The notes beneath the pieces were generated by a model, which was not told where the DNA came from, made no database searches, and saw only the letters and a list, made by a program, of their open reading frames with translations. Shown piece after piece: positions 52,050 to 63,895 of a stretch of 64,000 bases of DNA (positions within the stretch are counted from its first letter, which is position 1; every line of letters begins with the position of its first letter). The stretch lies in the NCBI RefSeq assembly GCF_003252755.1, contig NZ_QEPT01000004.1:149878-213877 (forward strand), written 5' to 3'. Made by a program: the position numbers and the translations under genes. This stretch comes from Haemophilus parainfluenzae (GTDB taxonomy: Bacteria > Pseudomonadota > Gammaproteobacteria > Enterobacterales > Pasteurellaceae).

Positions 52050-53444
52050 TTGAAAGGTCTATTTTTACGTATTATTGCTGCTTTTGCATTATTACTTTGG
52101 GCAATTGATATGGTCTTCCCTTGGCAAAAAATTATGCAATCGGAGCAAAACCCTTACACTGCGATCAAAAATCGCGGTAGCCTGATTGTCGGCACCATTA
52201 ACAATCCCATTTACTATTTTATTGGGAATGAGGGCGAATCTGGCTTGGAATACGAATTAGCAAAAAACTTTGCTGATTACTTAGGGGTTCGCTTACAAAT
52301 TAAAACCTTAGAAAATAACGATCAACTTTTTAACGAATTAGAGAACAACAATATTGATATTGCAGCTGCGAATCTTTTATTCCAGCCTCAACGTGCAGAA
52401 AAATTTCAGTTAGGGCCCTCTTATACTTCTGCCTCTTGGCAGCTTGTGTATAAAAAAGGTGAAAATCGTCCGAAAGATTTAGCGCAAGTACAGCAAGAAA
52501 TTATTATTTCTGCGGGAGAAGACTTAGAAAAATTATTATCCCAAGCACAGAAAAAACTCCCTGCACTCAAATGGCAAAACAATAAGCAGCTGACTCAAGA
52601 AGAATTACTGATTCAAGTGGCAGAAGGGAAAATTCCTTACACCATTGCAAATAGTATTGACGTGGCTGCGGCACAACAAATTCGTCCTAACTTAGCGATT
52701 GCATTTGACCTAACAGATGAAATGACTGTGCATTGGTATCTTTCCAATAAATCCTATAATGAGCTACAAGCAGGCTTGTTAGATTTTATGAATAATGCCA
52801 TTGAAACAGGGTTAATTGATCGCATTGAGGAGAAATATTTCCGCCATATTACTGCCTTTGATTATGTGGATACTCAGGCTTATTTAGAGGCAGTTGAAAA
52901 AATTCTCCCTCAATATCAACCGCTCTTTGAAAAATATAAAGGGAATTTAGACTGGCGATTATTAGCCGCTGTAGCCTATCAAGAATCGCATTGGGACCCT
53001 TATGCCACCTCTCCAACTGGTGTTCGCGGGATGATGATGCTTACCAAAGATACGGCTGCACGTATGAATATTAACAATCGTACAGATGCTGAACAAAGTA
53101 TTAAAGCGGGATCTGAATACCTGCATTGGCTACTCGCTCAAATACCTGACAGTATTCCAGAAGAGGATCGAATTTGGTATTCTTTAGCAGCATACAACAT
53201 GGGATTAGGGCATATTTTAGATGCTCGTCGTTTAACAAAAAAATTGGGTGGCAACCCAGATAATTGGTTAGATGTAAAAAATAATCTTCAACTATTATCG
53301 GAAAAGCGTCATTATTCAAACTTAAAATATGGCTACGCTCGCGGTTATGAAGCCTATCAATATGTCGAAAATATTCGCCGTTACATGAATAGTATTGTGA
53401 ATTATCATCGCGTTCAAGAAAACCAAGCGGCTTCAACAGAGTAA
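52050..53444 (+). CDS. mltF: Membrane-bound lytic murein transglycosylase F
   Basis: Cleaves peptidoglycan, leaving anhydromuramyl ends. 464 residues with a TTG start at 52050, supported by AAGG upstream and by the hydrophobic N-terminus ([16 protein letters not shown]) that follows it. Periplasmic solute-binding (SBP_3-like) domain about 40-265, then SLT domain with catalytic Glu in [15 protein letters not shown] and GVRGMMMLT. Follows deaD as in H. influenzae. Confidence 0.94.
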   Translation: MKGLFLRIIAAFALLLWAIDMVFPWQKIMQSEQNPYTAIKNRGSLIVGTINNPIYYFIGNEGESGLEYELAKNFADYLGVRLQIKTLENNDQLFNELENNNIDIAAANLLFQPQRAEKFQLGPSYTSASWQLVYKKGENRPKDLAQVQQEIIISAGEDLEKLLSQAQKKLPALKWQNNKQLTQEELLIQVAEGKIPYTIANSIDVAAAQQIRPNLAIAFDLTDEMTVHWYLSNKSYNELQAGLLDFMNNAIETGLIDRIEEKYFRHITAFDYVDTQAYLEAVEKILPQYQPLFEKYKGNLDWRLLAAVAYQESHWDPYATSPTGVRGMMMLTKDTAARMNINNRTDAEQSIKAGSEYLHWLLAQIPDSIPEEDRIWYSLAAYNMGLGHILDARRLTKKLGGNPDNWLDVKNNLQLLSEKRHYSNLKYGYARGYEAYQYVENIRRYMNSIVNYHRVQENQAASTE

Positions 53445-53499
53445 GTGCGGTCAGAAAAAGCAACGTTTTATTGAACTCAAAGAAAACAAGGAGAAAAAG

Positions 53500-53643
53500 A
53501 TGTTAAAAAGAAAAACTTTTTTAAAGAAAAAAACATCAAGAGATATCTCTGCCTCACGCAACTTGCGTTTAAGACGCTTAAAACATCGTAAAGCAAAACA
53601 GTTCCAACGCCATGCATTACAATTAGTGATTCAAGATATCTAA
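53500..53643 (+). CDS. Small basic protein, 47 residues
   Basis: MLKRKTFLKKKTSRDISASR is followed by a Lys/Arg-rich helical stretch and ends LVIQDI. About 19 of 47 residues are Lys or Arg. AACAAGGAG lies at a good distance before the ATG, and a strong hairpin starts 5 bases after the stop, so it looks like a true, separately terminated gene. I do not recognise it; it is not ArfA-like. Composition suggests RNA or ribosome binding. It faces raiA across a shared terminator. Confidence 0.65.
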   Translation: MLKRKTFLKKKTSRDISASRNLRLRRLKHRKAKQFQRHALQLVIQDI

Positions 53644-53644
53644 A

Positions 53645-53672
53645 AAAAGGCGAACATCATGTTCGCCCTTTT
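53645..53672. terminator. Bidirectional terminator between the basic protein gene and raiA
   Basis: AAAAAGGCGAAC-atcat-GTTCGCCCTTTTT, with A's on one side and T's on the other. Confidence 0.85.
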
Positions 53673-53689
53673 TATTTATTCATTATCCT

Positions 53690-54013
53690 TTATTTTTCAA
53701 AAGAATCTTTCAAACGCTCATCTGCTCGGCGGGATTCGCCTTTATGTTGAAGTTTATTTAATTGGCGTTCTAATTTTTCTTCGACTTCATTGATCGCTTT
53801 ATACATATCATCAGCTGTTGCAGTGGCTAACAGATTACCTAATGGAGTTCCAATTGAAGCCTCTACAGAAAAGCCGTTTGGCACTTTACTTAAAACAAAG
53901 TGTGGGCTAATCAGTTGAGTGTGCCATTTCTCTAATTTTGCAAGTCTTCCCTCCACATGTTCACGGATTGCTGGGGTGATTTCCATTTGTTTGCTTGTGA
54001 TATTGAGTGTCAT
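53690..54013 (-). CDS. raiA: Ribosome-associated inhibitor RaiA (YfiA/HPF family)
   Basis: Short hibernation-factor-type protein that binds the decoding region of 70S ribosomes in stationary phase. 107 residues: [54 protein letters not shown]. The C-terminal Lys-rich tail is as in YfiA. Single gene. A CRP-like site lies about 125 bases upstream. Confidence 0.95.
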   Translation of the reverse strand: MTLNITSKQMEITPAIREHVEGRLAKLEKWHTQLISPHFVLSKVPNGFSVEASIGTPLGNLLATATADDMYKAINEVEEKLERQLNKLQHKGESRRADERLKDSFEK

Positions 54014-54134
54014 AGCATTTACCTCTTTTAGTTAAATGAACCCTTCAGTTCAGTTTATCTTTAATAACAACATATCGACCTTACACTGCTTTTTCAAGTG
54101 CTTTTAGGCAAATAAAAAAACAAATGTTCAAAAA

Positions 54135-54150
54135 TATGATCGTGATCTCA
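54135..54150. promoter_or_regulatory. CRP-like site upstream of raiA
   Basis: TATGATCGTGATCTCA matches TGTGAnnnnnnTCACA at 8 of 10 informative positions. It lies between raiA and the symporter gene, upstream of raiA. Unproven. Confidence 0.4.
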
Positions 54151-54189
54151 TTTCTGCAAAAATATGATTTTCTTTCTGTATAAACTTGT

Positions 54190-54246
54190 TATGATGTAAA
54201 GCTGTAAACAACAAAGGGAGGCACTTGGCTTCCCTTTTCTTTTTAT
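54190..54246 (+). other. Possible small transcript or plus-strand terminator
   Basis: TATGAT (54190-54195) could be a -10, and AAAGGGAGgcacttggCTTCCCTTTT followed by CTTTTT forms a terminator with its T-run on the plus strand. The symporter gene on the minus strand ends just beyond it. No protein is encoded. It may be a short RNA, or simply a symporter terminator that also works in reverse. Confidence 0.3.
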
Positions 54247-54254
54247 GAGATAAA

Positions 54255-55625
54255 TTAGGCTAATTCATCTTGATCATGTTGCGTTGCTTTTAAACGTTCG
54301 AAGTAATCCTTAGTTTCTGAAATAATTTCTTTACGCAAACCAATTAATGCTATCAAGTTCGGGAAGGCCATTAAACCATTCACAATATCCGCTAAGATCC
54401 AGATTAAATCTAAGGTGAGGAATGAGCCTGCTCCAACCAAAACAATAAAGACAAAACGATAAAATTTAATACCACGGATACCAACTAAGTAAAGGAAGCA
54501 ACGCTCACCGTAGTAACACCACCCTAAAATTGTGGTGAAAGCAAAGAATAATAAACCAACGGTTACAATAGTTGCACCAATTGATGTGCCTAAGCCCTGT
54601 GCAAAAGCGTAGTTGGTCACACTTGCACCAGAAAGCTCAGGATTACTCCATGCTCCCGTAATCACAAGCACTAAGCCCGTCATCGTACATACGATGATGG
54701 TATCTAAAAATGTCCCTGTCATCGAAATTAAACCTTGGCGAACAGGCTCTTTCGTTTGCGCTGCTGCGGCTGCGATTGGTGCACTTCCTAAACCTGATTC
54801 ATTTGAGAAAATACCACGTGCAACACCTGATTGAATGGCTTTCATCACTGTAAACCCAACCGCTCCGCCCAAAGCCGCTTGTGGATTAAATGCACTGTGA
54901 ATAATTAATGCGATCGCAGCGGGCAGTTTATCGTAATTAACTACTAAGATGATAATTGAGGTTGCCACATAGCCGATTGCCATAAAAGGCACAATCACTG
55001 AAGAAGCTGTTGCAATACGTCTTACACCACCTAGAATAATCATAGCGACCAATACCGTCACCACTGTTGCCGTAATAATAACGGGTACATTGAATGTGTC
55101 TTGCATCGCATGCGTAATAGCATTTATTTGAGGGAAGGTACCAATACCGAAAAAGGCTACCAATACCCCAAAGAGCGCAAATAATTTGGCTAGCCATTTA
55201 ATACCAAGACCGAGTTCGATGTAGTACATCGGTCCACCAGCCATAAAACCGTATTTATCTCGCACACGATATTTCACGGCAAGTAAACATTCAGCGTATT
55301 TAGTTGCCATGCCTAATAATGCAACTAGCCACATCCAAAAAATCGCACCAGGTCCGCCTGCTTGTACTGCGGTCGCTACACCCACGATATTCCCTGTACC
55401 AATAGTTGCCGCTAATGCCGTACAAAGTGCCGCAAAAGAAGACACATCCCCCTTACCTTTATTCGCACCACGAGCAAATAAATAGCCCAATGCACGAGGC
55501 AAATAACGAATTTGTAAGAAACCTAAACGAAGGGTGAGATAAAGTCCGGTTCCGGACAATAGAATGAGTAGGGGTGGTCCCCACACAAAGCTGCTAATCG
55601 CAGATAAGGTTGTCTGTAATGACAT
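54255..55625 (-). CDS. Alanine/glycine:sodium symporter (AgcS family)
   Basis: Inner-membrane sodium-coupled amino-acid carrier, 456 residues from ATG 55625 (MSLQTTLSAISSF), which has GAGGAAT in front. A longer open frame to 55793 reads through the riboswitch and is not coding. About ten membrane segments; family stretches ATIGTGNIVGVATA, GGPGAIFWMWLVALLGM and NESGLGSAPIAAAAA. The tandem glycine riboswitch upstream shows that glycine controls it and is probably a substrate. Confidence 0.93.
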   Translation of the reverse strand: MSLQTTLSAISSFVWGPPLLILLSGTGLYLTLRLGFLQIRYLPRALGYLFARGANKGKGDVSSFAALCTALAATIGTGNIVGVATAVQAGGPGAIFWMWLVALLGMATKYAECLLAVKYRVRDKYGFMAGGPMYYIELGLGIKWLAKLFALFGVLVAFFGIGTFPQINAITHAMQDTFNVPVIITATVVTVLVAMIILGGVRRIATASSVIVPFMAIGYVATSIIILVVNYDKLPAAIALIIHSAFNPQAALGGAVGFTVMKAIQSGVARGIFSNESGLGSAPIAAAAAQTKEPVRQGLISMTGTFLDTIIVCTMTGLVLVITGAWSNPELSGASVTNYAFAQGLGTSIGATIVTVGLLFFAFTTILGWCYYGERCFLYLVGIRGIKFYRFVFIVLVGAGSFLTLDLIWILADIVNGLMAFPNLIALIGLRKEIISETKDYFERLKATQHDQDELA

Positions 55626-55714
55626 TGATGATTCCTCGTCGCTTAAAATACAAATAAACTCGACAAGGAGACAAGAAGAATCCCGATAGAAATATTTTTG
55701 ATAATACGGATTGT

Positions 55715-55930
55715 CTTTTGCCCCTGTCCTTTTGCCTGAGCGTTTGGAAAACAATCGAAAAGTCGACCGCTCTTTTGCGCCTTCGGCGTCCATTTACATC
55801 AATAAATGCAATGGATCTCTCCAAGGGTTCGTCCAGTAACAGTCCCTGCAATCTTGCAATTGCGCCTGAAAGATTTTACCTCGTCGGCGTAGGGGCAATT
55901 CCCTACTCTCCAGCTACCTTCTTCCGAACT
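55715..55930 (-). ncRNA. Tandem glycine riboswitch
   Basis: On the minus strand, aptamer 1 runs from about 55925 (AGCTGGAGAGTAGGG, ACGCCGACGAGGTAAAATC, TTTCAGGCGCAA, GGGACTGTTACTGGACGAAC) and aptamer 2 follows at once (TTGGAGAGATCC, GGACGCCGAAGGCGCAAA, AACGCTCAGGCAAAAGGACA). These are the conserved gcvT-type glycine aptamer blocks in the right order. Downstream, AGACAA can pair with TTGTCT near the start of the symporter gene, a possible expression platform. Regulates the symporter. Confidence 0.92.
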
Positions 55931-56050
55931 CATTTTTTACGTTTTATTTTTTATCGCAAAAAGTGTTGCGAATTTTAGCAAACTTGAAAGGCTAACTCAA
56001 TGGATTGACGAAAAAAGGCTTAGATAACAAGGTGAAAGCAGATAAAAACA

Positions 56051-56094
56051 AAGTGCGGTCAAAAATTTTCTTATTTTTTGACCGCACTTTTTTT
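56051..56094 (+). terminator. USS-pair hairpin upstream of the symporter
   Basis: AAGTGCGGTCAAAAA pairs with TTTTTGACCGCACTT, followed by TTTTT on the plus strand. Confidence 0.7.
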
Positions 56095-56099
56095 AAATC

Positions 56100-56127
56100 A
56101 AAAAAGAAAGGCAGGTAATGGCCTGCC
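56100..56127 (-). terminator. Terminator after tktA
   Basis: Minus strand GGCAGG-ccatta-CCTGCC followed by TTTCTTTTTT, 18 bases after the tktA stop. Confidence 0.8.
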
Positions 56128-56144
56128 CTTATCTATTTTTATAA

Positions 56145-58142
56145 TTATAAAATCTCTTTTGCTTTTGCCACCACGTTATCTACGGTGAAACCAAAGAGTT
56201 TGAATAATTGATCCGCAGGTGCTGATTCGCCGAAGCTATTCATGCCCACTACACGACCTTCAAAGCCAACGTATTTATACCAGAAGTCCGCAATGCCCGC
56301 TTCAATCGCAACACGTTTGGTTACCGCTGCAGGTAATACGCTTTCACGGTACGCTGCATCTTGTTTGTCGAAACGGTTAGTGCTTGGCATAGAAACGACA
56401 CGTACTTTTTTACCTTCAGCAGTCAATACATCTGCTGCTTTCACTGCTAATTCCACTTCAGAACCTGTCGCAATGAAGATTAACTCAGGTGTTCCCTCAC
56501 AGTCTTTTAATACATAAGCACCACGTTTAACTGCATCTAATTGTGCAGAAGTGCGGTCCATTTGTGCTAAGTTTTGACGGGTAAAAATCAACGCACTTGG
56601 GCCATCTTGACGTTCAACCGCTTGTTGCCATGCGATAGCTGACTCCACTTGGTCACAAGGACGCCATGTTTCAAGATTTGGAATTAAGCGTAATGAGGTG
56701 GTTTGCTCAACCGGTTGGTGAGTTGGACCATCTTCGCCTAAACCGATCGAGTCATGAGTATAAACGAATAAAGCACGTTGTTTCATTAATGCCGCCATAC
56801 GCACCGCATTGTGTGCATATTCGTAGAACATTAAGAAGGTTGCGCCGTAAGGAATGAACCCTCCGTGTAAAGCAATACCATTCATAATCGCTGACATACC
56901 GAACTCACGCACACCATAGTTAAGGTAGTTACCACCTACGTTTTCGTGTGCACGAATTGGTTTAGAACCGCTCCATAACGTTAAGTTAGAGCTTGCTAAG
57001 TCTGCAGAGCCACCTAAGAATTCAGGTAATACATGTGCATAAGCTTCGATTGCATTTTGTGATGCTTTACGGCTTGCGATGCTCGCAGGGTTCGCTTGTA
57101 ATTTTTCGATGAACGCTTTAGATTCTGCTGCCCAATTTGCTGGTAATTCACCGTTTACACGACGTGTAAATTCCACCGCAAGTTCTGGGTATGCTTTTGC
57201 ATAAGCGGCAAATTTTTCTTCCCACGATTTTTCTGCTACAGCGCCTTTTTCTTTTGCAGACCATTCAGCATAGTACTCAGCCGGAATTTCAAATGGACCA
57301 TATTCCCAGCCTAGTGCTTTACGAGTTAAGGCGATTTCTTCATCACCTAGTGGCGCACCGTGGCAATCATGAGAGCCTGATTTATTTGGTGAACCGAAGC
57401 CAATGATGGTTTTACAAATAATTAACGTTGGTTTTTCTTTTTCTGCCTGAGCAAGAATGGTTGCGGCACGAATTTGTTCTGCATCATGGCCATCCACATT
57501 GCGGATTACTTGCCAGCCATAAGCTTCAAAACGTGCTGCGGTATCATCACTGAACCAACCATCTACATGACCATCAATCGAAATGTTGTTGTCATCGTAG
57601 AATGCGATTAATTTACCAAGGCCTAATGTTCCCGCTAAAGAGCAAGCTTCGTGAGAAATCCCTTCCATTAAACAGCCATCGCCTAAGAACACATAAGTGT
57701 GGTGGTCTACGATTTCATGGCCTTCACGGTTAAATTGACCCGCTAAGGTTTTCTCAGCAATCGCCATCCCTACAGCATTGGTGATACCTTGACCTAACGG
57801 ACCAGTTGTGGTTTCAACACCTGGTGCATAACCATATTCTGGGTGGCCAGGCGTTTTAGAATGTAATTGACGGAATTGTTTTAAATCTTCGATAGAAAGA
57901 TTATAGCCTGTTAAATGTAATAAGCTATAAATCAACATTGAACCGTGGCCGTTAGAAAGCACAAAACGGTCGCGATCAGCCCATTTAGGGTTGTTTGGAT
58001 TGTGTTTTAAGAAATCGCGCCATAATACCTCAGCGATATCCGCCATTCCCATTGGTGCGCCAGGGTGGCCTGATTTTGCTTTTTGTACTGCATCCATTGA
58101 TAGCGCACGAATTGCGTTGGCGAGTTGTCTACGAGTTGCCAT
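56145..58142 (-). CDS. tktA: Transketolase
   Basis: Thiamine-diphosphate enzyme of the pentose phosphate pathway. 665 residues. N-terminal diphosphate-binding domain with [19 protein letters not shown] and [18 protein letters not shown], pyrimidine domain with [18 protein letters not shown] and catalytic Glu in [13 protein letters not shown], and C-terminal domain. Stands alone. Confidence 0.98.
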   Translation of the reverse strand: MATRRQLANAIRALSMDAVQKAKSGHPGAPMGMADIAEVLWRDFLKHNPNNPKWADRDRFVLSNGHGSMLIYSLLHLTGYNLSIEDLKQFRQLHSKTPGHPEYGYAPGVETTTGPLGQGITNAVGMAIAEKTLAGQFNREGHEIVDHHTYVFLGDGCLMEGISHEACSLAGTLGLGKLIAFYDDNNISIDGHVDGWFSDDTAARFEAYGWQVIRNVDGHDAEQIRAATILAQAEKEKPTLIICKTIIGFGSPNKSGSHDCHGAPLGDEEIALTRKALGWEYGPFEIPAEYYAEWSAKEKGAVAEKSWEEKFAAYAKAYPELAVEFTRRVNGELPANWAAESKAFIEKLQANPASIASRKASQNAIEAYAHVLPEFLGGSADLASSNLTLWSGSKPIRAHENVGGNYLNYGVREFGMSAIMNGIALHGGFIPYGATFLMFYEYAHNAVRMAALMKQRALFVYTHDSIGLGEDGPTHQPVEQTTSLRLIPNLETWRPCDQVESAIAWQQAVERQDGPSALIFTRQNLAQMDRTSAQLDAVKRGAYVLKDCEGTPELIFIATGSEVELAVKAADVLTAEGKKVRVVSMPSTNRFDKQDAAYRESVLPAAVTKRVAIEAGIADFWYKYVGFEGRVVGMNSFGESAPADQLFKLFGFTVDNVVAKAKEIL

Positions 58143-58227
58143 GTTTTTCTCCTGTCTAAATAATTCTGAGTATTCTACCTTATTTACTGATTGACTTGAG
58201 CAATATCTGCAATTTTATTTACCTTGA

Positions 58228-58929
58228 TCAAATTCTTCGACGACGTTGATGGAAACGTTGGCTACTTGATTTACCTTGTAAATTGACGACTGTTTTAGTT
58301 TCCACTGGTTTTCGATATGTTCGACGATAATGACTTAAAAAATAATGAATGGAACTGGCGAATAATGCGCCTAATAAAAAGACCACGACAATTTCACCAT
58401 ATAAGCGGTGAAAAACTTGATTGATTTTGCTCTGCGTCGTTTGAGCATATTGGGCGTCAAATGTCACACGCAAAAAGCCACGAACGGCATTATTGGAAGC
58501 AGAATAAATTGGCTCAACAATTTGTTGTGTTGAAAACTCACCTTCATTTTTATGTTCTAGACCAAGTTGCTCACGAAGATTACCCGTATTGGTACTTTGT
58601 GCTAATTCCTTGCCGTTATAATCATAAATGGTCGCATCGAGCACAAAGTTTTCTTTAACTAAATTATCAAGATTTTCGACGAGCTGATCGGATTTCGCAT
58701 TATTAGTTAATAAAACCGAAAATAAATTGGCCTGTTGACGAACCAAAGTATGCGATAAATTTGCCACTTGATTCACACTTGAAAGCTGTGAACCAATCTT
58801 AAATTGTTTCACTCCAAACAAAATCACGGCCATGGCACCGATACAAAGCAGCACGATGAGCCCAAACATCAATGATTTTTGAAGTTTTTCTTTAATTAAT
58901 TGCACGTTGTTTTTCCATTTTTTCGCCAA
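58228..58929 (-). CDS. ytjB: YtjB/SMP-family membrane protein
   Basis: 233 residues: membrane helix near 18-40, periplasmic part about 41-175, second membrane helix about 176-198, and a very basic cytoplasmic tail (RFHQRRRRI). Divergent from serB with 44 bases between, the arrangement known in E. coli and H. influenzae. Function unknown; the two-helix layout resembles a sensor-like protein without a signalling domain. Confidence 0.85.
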   Translation of the reverse strand: MAKKWKNNVQLIKEKLQKSLMFGLIVLLCIGAMAVILFGVKQFKIGSQLSSVNQVANLSHTLVRQQANLFSVLLTNNAKSDQLVENLDNLVKENFVLDATIYDYNGKELAQSTNTGNLREQLGLEHKNEGEFSTQQIVEPIYSASNNAVRGFLRVTFDAQYAQTTQSKINQVFHRLYGEIVVVFLLGALFASSIHYFLSHYRRTYRKPVETKTVVNLQGKSSSQRFHQRRRRI

Positions 58930-58973
58930 GATCGGCTAGAATAGATGAGTATTCACAATTTACAGGATTTTCT

Positions 58974-60430
<1,457 letters not shown>

Positions 60431-60434
60431 TTTA

Positions 60435-60911
60435 ATGAAAAAATATCTATGGGTATTTTTGGCTGCCGTTCCACTATGTTCGTTCGCAAATGAGAATGCC
60501 ATGAATCTCGGTGATAGCGTCATTGATGTTGTAAAATGTGAAAGCACTAAAGGGGAAAAACTTTGGATCGCGCTAAATAATCTAAAAACATTTACTTACA
60601 TGAAAAATGATGCGAATATGGTTTCTCAAACAATCGATAAGGCATACTTTCAATCTTATGCGACAGAAGCGACGCTTTTCCTTTCACCAACGAAAAGTCA
60701 TCACTTTTGGACGATAATAAAAGAGAACGCGGCTGATAAAACAGGTATCAATCAAGTTACTATCGATTTGCGTGATGAGAAAGGCAAGCGAATTTCTCAT
60801 GCTGCTTGTAAACGAAATGGTAATACCTTTTCACTATTAATGGAATCGAGTTTCGATATAAAAGAGCCTACCGATAAAATCCTTGAATTAATGGATCCAC
60901 CTACACCATAA
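60435..60911 (+). CDS. Hypothetical secreted protein
   Basis: 158 residues, not recognised. Sec signal peptide near 1-18 (MKKYLWVFLAAVPLCSFA), likely cleaved after SFA, so periplasmic. Mature protein has two Cys (VVKCEST and HAACKRNG) that could form a disulfide. It starts 4 bases after yajQ, so it is co-transcribed with it. Followed by a variant-USS terminator. Confidence 0.7.
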   Translation: MKKYLWVFLAAVPLCSFANENAMNLGDSVIDVVKCESTKGEKLWIALNNLKTFTYMKNDANMVSQTIDKAYFQSYATEATLFLSPTKSHHFWTIIKENAADKTGINQVTIDLRDEKGKRISHAACKRNGNTFSLLMESSFDIKEPTDKILELMDPPTP

Positions 60912-60916
60912 AAACG

Positions 60917-60959
60917 AAAGAGCGGTCAAAAAACACAACATTTTTGACCGCTCTTTTTA
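60917..60959. terminator. Variant-USS terminator after the secreted protein gene
   Basis: AAAGAGCGGTCAAAAA pairs with TTTTTGACCGCTCTTT followed by TTA. Both arms carry AGAGCGGT. Serves the plus-strand unit and possibly argH, which ends here. Confidence 0.85.
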
Positions 60960-60969
60960 TTTATGTCAA

Positions 60970-62343
60970 TTAAGCAAATCTCGCTTTTGCTTCTGCAATC
61001 GCTTCTGCTACACGAAGTGGTGAAACCCCACCTTTCGCACAACGTTTATCTAAGCAAGATTGTAACGAAAGAATGTCATATACATCATCCCCTACCACAT
61101 CACTGAATTGACGGAATTCAGGAATAGTTAAGTCTTCCAAGGCTTTGCCTTTTTCAATGGCATAAACCACGGTTTCACCGACAATATGGTGAGAATCACG
61201 GAATGGTACACCTTTTGCCACAAGATAATCTGCTAGCTCTGTTGCATTTGAGTAGCCTTTTAAAGCAGCTTCACGAGTACGATCGGTATTCACTTTTAAC
61301 TCATCTAACACGAAAGTCGCCATATCTACGCAATCTTGCCAGGTATCTAACGCATCAAAGATCCCTTCTTTGTCTTCTTGCATATCTTTGTTATACGCTA
61401 ACGGTAAACCTTTTAAGGTCATCAACATACCGGTTAATGCACCCATTACACGGCCCGCTTTACCACGAATCAATTCACAAGCATCTGGATTTTTCTTTTG
61501 TGGCATTAAAGAGGAACCTGAAGTTACACGATCTGACAATTCCACAAAATTCGCTTCACCACTGTTAAAAATGATCATATCTTCTGCGAAACGAGAAAGG
61601 TGCGCCATACTTAAAGACGCCGTTGAAAGTAATTCCACAATATGGTCACGATCAGAGACGCTATCCAAGCTATTACGCGTCGCAAAAGCAAAACCTAAAT
61701 CTGATGCTAATTGTTCACGATCGACTGCATAGGCTGTCCCCGCTAGTGCGCCACTGCCTAATGGACAGCTATTCATGCGTTTATAAGCATCGGCGAGACG
61801 TGAATAATCACGCTCAAACATTTCTACATAAGCCATACACCAATGGGCAAAAGTGATTGGTTGTGCTCGTTGTAAATGGGTATAACCCGGCATCACTGCA
61901 TCTTGCGTATTTTCCGCCGTTTGTACCAAGTGGCGTTGAAGATTACGAACAGACTCTTGTAACTCGATTACACGCTGTTTGCACCACATTTTGATATCGA
62001 GTGCAACTTGGTCATTACGACTACGACCTGTGTGTAATTTTTTACCTAAATTACCCACTTTATCGATAAGCTTACTTTCTACCCAGCTATGAATATCTTC
62101 TGCATCATCTTGTAAAATCGCTTGTGGATTTGATCGCACTTCGATTAATAATTCATTTAAGGCAACTTCTAGCTGTTGTTGCTCTTCAGCACTTAATACA
62201 CCAACATTGACTAAAGCTTTAGACCAGCCAATGGAGCCTTCAATATCTTGCTCTGCCAAGCGATAATCAAAACGCAGGCTATCATTAAAATCTTTAAAAC
62301 GTTTATCTGCCGCTTGTGTAAAACGACCACCCCAGAGAGCCAT
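60970..62343 (-). CDS. argH: Argininosuccinate lyase
   Basis: Last step of arginine synthesis. 457 residues. Fumarase/aspartase family with the catalytic-loop signature [19 protein letters not shown] and [13 protein letters not shown]. Starts at ATG 62343 after AAGGATAAC. ARG boxes lie just upstream, so ArgR with arginine is expected to repress it. Confidence 0.98.
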   Translation of the reverse strand: MALWGGRFTQAADKRFKDFNDSLRFDYRLAEQDIEGSIGWSKALVNVGVLSAEEQQQLEVALNELLIEVRSNPQAILQDDAEDIHSWVESKLIDKVGNLGKKLHTGRSRNDQVALDIKMWCKQRVIELQESVRNLQRHLVQTAENTQDAVMPGYTHLQRAQPITFAHWCMAYVEMFERDYSRLADAYKRMNSCPLGSGALAGTAYAVDREQLASDLGFAFATRNSLDSVSDRDHIVELLSTASLSMAHLSRFAEDMIIFNSGEANFVELSDRVTSGSSLMPQKKNPDACELIRGKAGRVMGALTGMLMTLKGLPLAYNKDMQEDKEGIFDALDTWQDCVDMATFVLDELKVNTDRTREAALKGYSNATELADYLVAKGVPFRDSHHIVGETVVYAIEKGKALEDLTIPEFRQFSDVVGDDVYDILSLQSCLDKRCAKGGVSPLRVAEAIAEAKARFA

Positions 62344-62368
62344 AAGTTATCCTTCTCTTAATACTAAA

Positions 62369-62407
62369 ATTGATTAATTATTCAATTATCAAGCATAATT
62401 AATCAAC
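62369..62407. promoter_or_regulatory. Pair of ARG boxes upstream of argH
   Basis: ATTGATTAATTATTCAAT (62369-62386) matches the ArgR box core TGAATAATTATTCA at 13 of 14 positions. CAAGCATAATTAATCAAC (62390-62407) is a second, weaker box after 3 bases, the spacing known for an ArgR hexamer. They lie 26-64 bases before argH. Confidence 0.75.
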
Positions 62408-62408
62408 A

Positions 62409-62573
62409 TGCAATAATAATCTCTTCATAGTTTGCTATTTTACCCTGTTTTTTCTAATAAAAACTAGACAGTATTAAATTTTAGTGGTAATTTACGCACC
62501 ATTCTTAAGGGCATTGCCCACCATTCAAACATTTCAGTATTATCAACTCTTATTCGTTCCAACATTATTAATT
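62409..62573 (+). promoter_or_regulatory. rho leader
   Basis: 165 bases between the ARG boxes and rho. It contains a small GGGCATTGCCC palindrome (62511-62521). No clear Shine-Dalgarno sequence precedes ATG 62574, which is unusual here; rho leaders are a site of autoregulation in other bacteria. Confidence 0.4.
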
Positions 62574-63836
62574 ATGCATCTTACAGAACTTAAAAATACG
62601 CCTGTTTCTGATCTTGTGAAACTTGGCGAAGAACAAATGGGTTTGGAAAATCTTGCCCGTTTACGTAAACAAGATATTGTTTTTGCTATTTTGAAACAAC
62701 ACGCCAAGAGCGGTGAAGATATTTTTGGCGGCGGCGTGTTGGAGATTTTACCCGATGGTTTCGGTTTCTTACGCTCCGCAGACAGTTCCTACCTTGCTGG
62801 TCCTGATGACATCTACGTTTCTCCAAGTCAAATTCGTCGCTTCAATCTTCAAACTGGTGATAAAATCGAAGGTAAAATCCGTCCACCAAAAGAAGGCGAA
62901 CGCTATTTTGCACTTTTAAAAGTCGACCAAGTCAACGATGACAAACCTGAAGTCTCTCGCAGCAAAATTCTTTTCGAAAACTTAACCCCATTACACGCAA
63001 ATTCTCGTTTAAGAATGGAACGTGGTAATGGTTCAACCGAAGACTTAACTGCGCGTATTTTGGATTTAGCCTCTCCGATTGGTAAAGGTCAGCGTGGTCT
63101 TATCGTGGCTCCACCAAAAGCTGGTAAAACCATGTTGCTACAAAATATTGCACAAAGCATCACGCACAACTACCCTGAATGTGAACTTATTGTGCTTTTA
63201 ATCGATGAGCGTCCAGAAGAAGTAACGGAAATGCAACGTTCAGTAAAAGGTGAAGTGATTGCCTCTACCTTTGATGAACCTGCTGCTCGTCATGTTCAAG
63301 TGGCTGAAATGGTTATCGAGAAAGCAAAACGTTCTGTTGAGCACAAAAAAGACGTGGTGATTTTACTCGACTCTATCACGCGTTTAGCACGTGCTTATAA
63401 CACCGTTACACCAGCATCCGGTAAAATTCTTTCCGGTGGTGTGGATGCAAATGCGTTGCATCGTCCAAAACGTTTCTTTGGTGCTGCACGTAACGTAGAA
63501 GAAGGTGGTAGTTTAACCATTATTGCTACTGCACTTGTAGATACCGGGTCAAAAATGGATGAGGTTATCTTTGAAGAATTTAAAGGTACCGGTAATATGG
63601 AATTACATCTTTCTCGCAAAATCGCTGAAAAACGTGTGTTCCCAGCAATCGACTTCAACCGTTCAGGTACGCGTAAAGAAGACTTACTTACCACACCAGA
63701 TGAATTACAAAAAATGTGGATTCTTCGCAAAATCCTTAACCCAATGGGTGAAGTGGAAGCGATGGAATTCCTTATCGACAAACTTATGGTGGCGAAAACC
63801 AACGATGAGTTTTTTGAAATTATGAAGCGGTCTTAA
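62574..63836 (+). CDS. rho: Transcription termination factor Rho
   Basis: Hexameric RNA-dependent ATPase that ends transcription. 420 residues from ATG 62574 ([18 protein letters not shown]); an in-frame upstream extension of 30 residues lacks the family start. RNA-binding cold-shock domain ([20 protein letters not shown]), Walker [10 protein letters not shown], Walker [15 protein letters not shown] lies just past the stop and a bidirectional terminator follows. Confidence 0.98.
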   Translation: MHLTELKNTPVSDLVKLGEEQMGLENLARLRKQDIVFAILKQHAKSGEDIFGGGVLEILPDGFGFLRSADSSYLAGPDDIYVSPSQIRRFNLQTGDKIEGKIRPPKEGERYFALLKVDQVNDDKPEVSRSKILFENLTPLHANSRLRMERGNGSTEDLTARILDLASPIGKGQRGLIVAPPKAGKTMLLQNIAQSITHNYPECELIVLLIDERPEEVTEMQRSVKGEVIASTFDEPAARHVQVAEMVIEKAKRSVEHKKDVVILLDSITRLARAYNTVTPASGKILSGGVDANALHRPKRFFGAARNVEEGGSLTIIATALVDTGSKMDEVIFEEFKGTGNMELHLSRKIAEKRVFPAIDFNRSGTRKEDLLTTPDELQKMWILRKILNPMGEVEAMEFLIDKLMVAKTNDEFFEIMKRS

Positions 63837-63856
63837 TTCTGACCGCACTTAAAAAC

Positions 63857-63886
63857 AAAAAAGGCTTGGAAAACCAAGCCTTTTTC
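63857..63886. terminator. Bidirectional terminator between rho and rplS
   Basis: AAAAAAGGCTTGG-aaaa-CCAAGCCTTTTT, with a USS core just before it (63842-63850). Confidence 0.85.
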
Positions 63887-63895
63887 TTTGCGAAA

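Larger units (their letters stand above)
55931..56144. other. Intergenic region between the symporter and tktA
   Basis: With the riboswitch this makes a 519-base stretch without a gene. It holds the symporter promoter region (A/T-rich, near 55931-55990), a USS-pair hairpin (56051-56089) and the tktA terminator (56110-56127). Nothing else was recognised. Confidence 0.6.

Noticed and set aside
53500..53643. ArfA identity for the 47-residue protein
   Set aside because: The sequence lacks ArfA features and the terminator hairpin lies after the stop codon, not inside the gene as in arfA.
55626..55793. N-terminal extension of the symporter
   Set aside because: It reads through the riboswitch aptamer and expression platform; family start is at 55625.
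62484..62573. Upstream extension of rho
   Set aside because: The added residues are hydrophobic and not found in Rho; MHLTELK is the family start.
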